Source: Gracilaria gracilis | Lineage: Eukaryota > Rhodophyta > Florideophyceae > Gracilariales > Gracilariaceae | NCBI GenBank assembly: GCA_030374805.1 | Contig: JARGSG010000202.1 | Span: 620,001-684,000 of the forward strand | Length of the DNA stretch: 64,000 nt | Direction: 5' to 3' | Shown: one piece after another, positions 61,323 to 64,000 of the stretch | Layout: each line of letters begins with the position of its first letter | How positions within the stretch are numbered: the stretch's first letter is position 1 | Position numbers and translations under genes: made by a program | Notes under the pieces: generated by a model | Databases searched by the model: none | The model's input: only the letters and a program-made list of their open reading frames with translations | Told to the model about the DNA's origin: nothing

Positions 61323-62528
61323 GGTTATGGGCCCAGCCCCGCTGACCTCTGCCGTTATCGTTCGTCTCTCGCCGCTCTCCCACACCGCCGTTCACCCGTT
61401 TCGCTGTTTCTCTATCACCGTCTTCTCGTTGCGTCGGGTGTGTTGACCGTGTTGTTGGTTGGTATTGGTATTCTTTTTACGATTTGCGTTCCTCCCTGAG
61501 GGCGTTGTGTTGGTAGTAGTTCGACGTTGACTCTCTATCGTGATTGTGTTTGGGTGCTCGTTGTTGCCCTCGTTGTCGATCGCTATCCGATTTGTTTGGT
61601 CTCCCTCTATTGTTCTTCTTGTTGGGATCCCCGCGTCGTTTTTGCGGGTTCTGATCCGAGAGGTTGAGACCATTTTTATCGAAGTCTGGGCACTAGCTTT
61701 GTGCTCAGCAGTTGTTGTTGAAGTCCGCGCACTACGTGTGTGCTCGGCATTTTTGGTCATCACTGCATTACCTGTGCGACGAACGGTTGATCCGAGTAAT
61801 CAAGGACGGAAGCCAGGCGGCTTGAACCAAGGCGGACGTGCTGACTAGCGGGCTCCACCGGTCCTTTTGGGCGGATAACGGTGTTGTACCGCGAGCGCTA
61901 AAGCTAACGGGGTGCCGTGGCGTACTGCACTTTGGTTGTGGTGTTTGACTTTTGTTTGTTGAACCTGACTGTGTGTTAGGTGCTTGGACGGCGGTGAAGG
62001 CATCCATAAGGAGCTTTTGATCCGTGCAATTGACTCATTGGCTTGTCCAGTGGGCTTTTAGTACGGGGAGGCAACGTATCGAAGGCTGACCTCCCATTGG
62101 GATCAGGCCGCTTGTGATCTTCATTGATTGCTCGCTAGAAGCGTACCTTGGGTGTCAAAGTAGCTGCTGTTTCAAGGTCGCGCAAGTTCTTGCAAGAGAT
62201 CAGAGAGGGTTTTACTTGGTGAAGGCATATCTTTGGCCATTACCCATCCTCTGGACATCTCGTAGAGAGCAACGTGCCTTCTCCTTGAACGCGGGAGAGG
62301 GTTGACTGCAGAAGTCGTTTCCTACCCGGAAGGTCTCCGGGGGTCAGGGGTCCGACTCCGTAGGGTACCGGGAATAGTATTTCCTGCCAGTGGGCCCGAC
62401 CATTGAAGTTTTATTTGTTTTTATTGTTGTTGTTGTTGTTGTTGTTTGTTTGCTGTTGTGGTTTGCTGTTGTCCCGTTGTGTCTGCCATTTGTTTTATCT
62501 GGGATCGCTCTTAATCTCACTTTGCGGC
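61323..62528 (+). promoter_or_regulatory. F1 primer binding site and leader, plus
   Basis: PBS GGTTATGGGCCCAGC then about 1.2 kb of leader matching 11897-13093 reversed. (TTG)n tract at about 62424-62445. No gene within it. Confidence 0.78.
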
Positions 62529-64000
62529 ATGGACTCGTTCACTGGGATCAAGATTGAGAAGTTGGGAGAGGATAACTTCCCTATCTGGAAGGAGAAAGTT
62601 CAGCTTGTGCTTGCGCTCAAGGATCTCAAGAATCACCTCACCAGCTCTCCACCCACCGATCCAGAAGAATTGTCCAAGTGGGAAACTCGCGACTCAAAGG
62701 CCAGAGCTATCATTGGACTTACGCTCAGTGACGAACATTTGGATCATGTGCGCGATGTGGAGGCTGCTGCCGATGTGTGGAAGGCCATATGCAATGTTTT
62801 CCAGAGGAAGACTCTTCTCAACCGAATCAATGCCAGACGTGCTTTTTACACCGCCAAAATGCGTGACGACCAGAAGATGTTGCAATTCATCAATCATGTT
62901 CGTCACTTGGCTTCTGATCTCAAGAGCATGGACGTCAAAGTTGAAGAAGAAGACATTGCAATGGCTATCTTATGTGGACTTCCGGAACGTTTCGAGCACC
63001 TCATTGTCGCTATCGACACCACGATCGGAGATCGCGAACTCAGTTTGGAGTTCGTGAAGAGTCGTTTGCTGCAAGAAGAGCAGCGAATGAATGATCGTCC
63101 TAAGGAGGAATCCGGAAGTGACGCAGCTTTGGTGGGGCGTCAGAGGTCATTGAAGTCAATTATATGTTACTATTGTGGCAAGAAGGGTCATATCCAGAAG
63201 AACTGTTACAAGAGACAACGTGATGGGGCTAACAAGAATCAGGTCGATGCTGCTCACCCCAGTGTGAATACCGGGCTCAGCTGTGAGCTTGGTGCGAGTG
63301 GCGACGATTCTGACTTTGTATGTCTCATTGCGACAGGTACCGATAAGGCTACTAACAGTGACTGGATTGTTGACTCTGGTGCGACTGCACACATGACGTA
63401 TGATGACTCAATGTTCCAAACGTATGAGAGCAAGGTGTCCTCTGGCGTGAGTATTGGCAATGATTCCAAACTAGAGTCTGTGGGTCGCGGTAGTGTGGAG
63501 CTTGATCTGACTGTGGAAGGCGCCAAACGTAAGTGCAAACTGAAACAGGTGGTGCACGTGCCATCCTTACGGTACCACCTGCTTTCAGTGTCAGCGATCT
63601 GTGATCTGGGCTGCAAGGTAGTGTTTGAAAGAGAGAAGGTATGTGTTTACAAAGGGTCAAAAGTGGTTGCCTCCGGGTGCCGTTTTAAAGGCCTGTACTA
63701 CCTTCGCACTGCAGCAGAACAGCGTACAGATGTGGACAGCGCCCTTGTGTCAGATCTGTCTCTTTGGCATGCTCGAATTGCTCATGTGAATGTGGAAGGC
63801 ATTAAACAGATGGCTCGCAATGTGGTTGTATCAGGGCTGAATGTAGATTTGGCACAGAAGCTGGATGTGTGTGACTCGTGTGTAGTAGGAAAGGCAACCC
63901 GTGCTCCGACTCCCAAGCAAGGGGGGGAACGAGCAGAACACGTACTGGACCTTGTCCACTCGGACGTTTCAGGTCCAGTAAGTGTGAAATCCTTGGGAGG
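62529..64000 (+). CDS. F1 Gag-Pol, N-terminal part, runs off the window
   Basis: ATG at 62529 (DSFTGIKIEKLGEDNFPIWK), open to the window end, about 490 codons: Gag, CCHC knuckle (CYYCGKKGHIQKNC), protease DSGATAH, and integrase HHCC start up to the first Asp region (LVHSDVSG). It keeps the ATG lost in the 7874-11896 copy. It is the third unit of the LTR-sharing array. Confidence 0.9.
   Translation, partial: MDSFTGIKIEKLGEDNFPIWKEKVQLVLALKDLKNHLTSSPPTDPEELSKWETRDSKARAIIGLTLSDEHLDHVRDVEAAADVWKAICNVFQRKTLLNRINARRAFYTAKMRDDQKMLQFINHVRHLASDLKSMDVKVEEEDIAMAILCGLPERFEHLIVAIDTTIGDRELSLEFVKSRLLQEEQRMNDRPKEESGSDAALVGRQRSLKSIICYYCGKKGHIQKNCYKRQRDGANKNQVDAAHPSVNTGLSCELGASGDDSDFVCLIATGTDKATNSDWIVDSGATAHMTYDDSMFQTYESKVSSGVSIGNDSKLESVGRGSVELDLTVEGAKRKCKLKQVVHVPSLRYHLLSVSAICDLGCKVVFEREKVCVYKGSKVVASGCRFKGLYYLRTAAEQRTDVDSALVSDLSLWHARIAHVNVEGIKQMARNVVVSGLNVDLAQKLDVCDSCVVGKATRAPTPKQGGERAEHVLDLVHSDVSGPVSVKSLG

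Overview
The window is a dense, nested cluster of eukaryotic transposable elements. I see no host gene, tRNA, rRNA or CRISPR array in 64 kb. Several features mark the DNA as eukaryotic: APE-type LINEs with poly(A) tails, Ty1/copia LTR retrotransposons primed by an internal piece of initiator tRNA-Met (PBS GGTTATGGGCCCAG), a pogo-like DNA transposon with TA target duplications, and a piggyBac-like transposase. The lineage cannot be fixed from these sequences. A large, repeat-rich algal or protist genome is a guess only.

Working family names used here: F1 is an autonomous copia (LTR about 800 bp, TGTTGGATG...ATCA). F3 is a non-coding relative of F1 (LTR about 0.9-1.0 kb). A, C2 and B are a second autonomous copia group (LTR 728 bp in A/C2, 714 bp in B, TGTTGATG...). 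L2 and L3 are sister LINE copies. P is the piggyBac-like element.

Layout. 1-5237: LINE and F3 LTR fragments, including a solo F1 LTR with duplicated CACAG. 5238-15836: the P transposase gene, cut in two by a complete minus-strand F1 (7054-14627), whose 5' LTR is itself cut by a solo B-type LTR (13794-14507). 15837-21730: scrambled LINE fragments in both orientations, an F3 LTR, and a solo LTR at 20106-20858. 21731-45757: element A (+), interrupted first by L2 (23293-30400, which carries the pogo element 26244-28745) and then by B (-, 32434-44806, which carries full-length L3, 34581-40213). 45758-64000: a head-to-tail array sharing single LTRs, F3 / F3-F1 chimera / F1, inserted into the pol gene of A. 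The chimera is interrupted by an intact C2 (53208-59678). Target-site duplications support most of the nesting: CACAG, TTTCT/CTTCT, CCAGT, ATACG, GAAGC, ATGGGTTGGCA, TA and ACACG.

Functionally, C2 has one uninterrupted 1442-codon gag-pol and two 728-bp LTRs and looks capable of activity. The pogo transposase is intact. F1 (-) has an open gag-pol but its initiator ATG is ATA. F3 encodes nothing, yet keeps the F1-type promoter region, PBS, leader and polypurine tract, so it probably uses F1 proteins.

The most unusual object is inside F3: fourteen copies of a module with a conserved loop (AGGTTG ... GCATG) closed by stems whose sequence differs from module to module but stays complementary (47873-48583, duplicated at 51218-51870). 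Two modules with non-matching arms pair with each other instead. This looks like a selected RNA structure. A second notable object is the P transposase, which appears to carry a PD-(D/E)XK (YqaJ-like) nuclease domain between its piggyBac core motifs.
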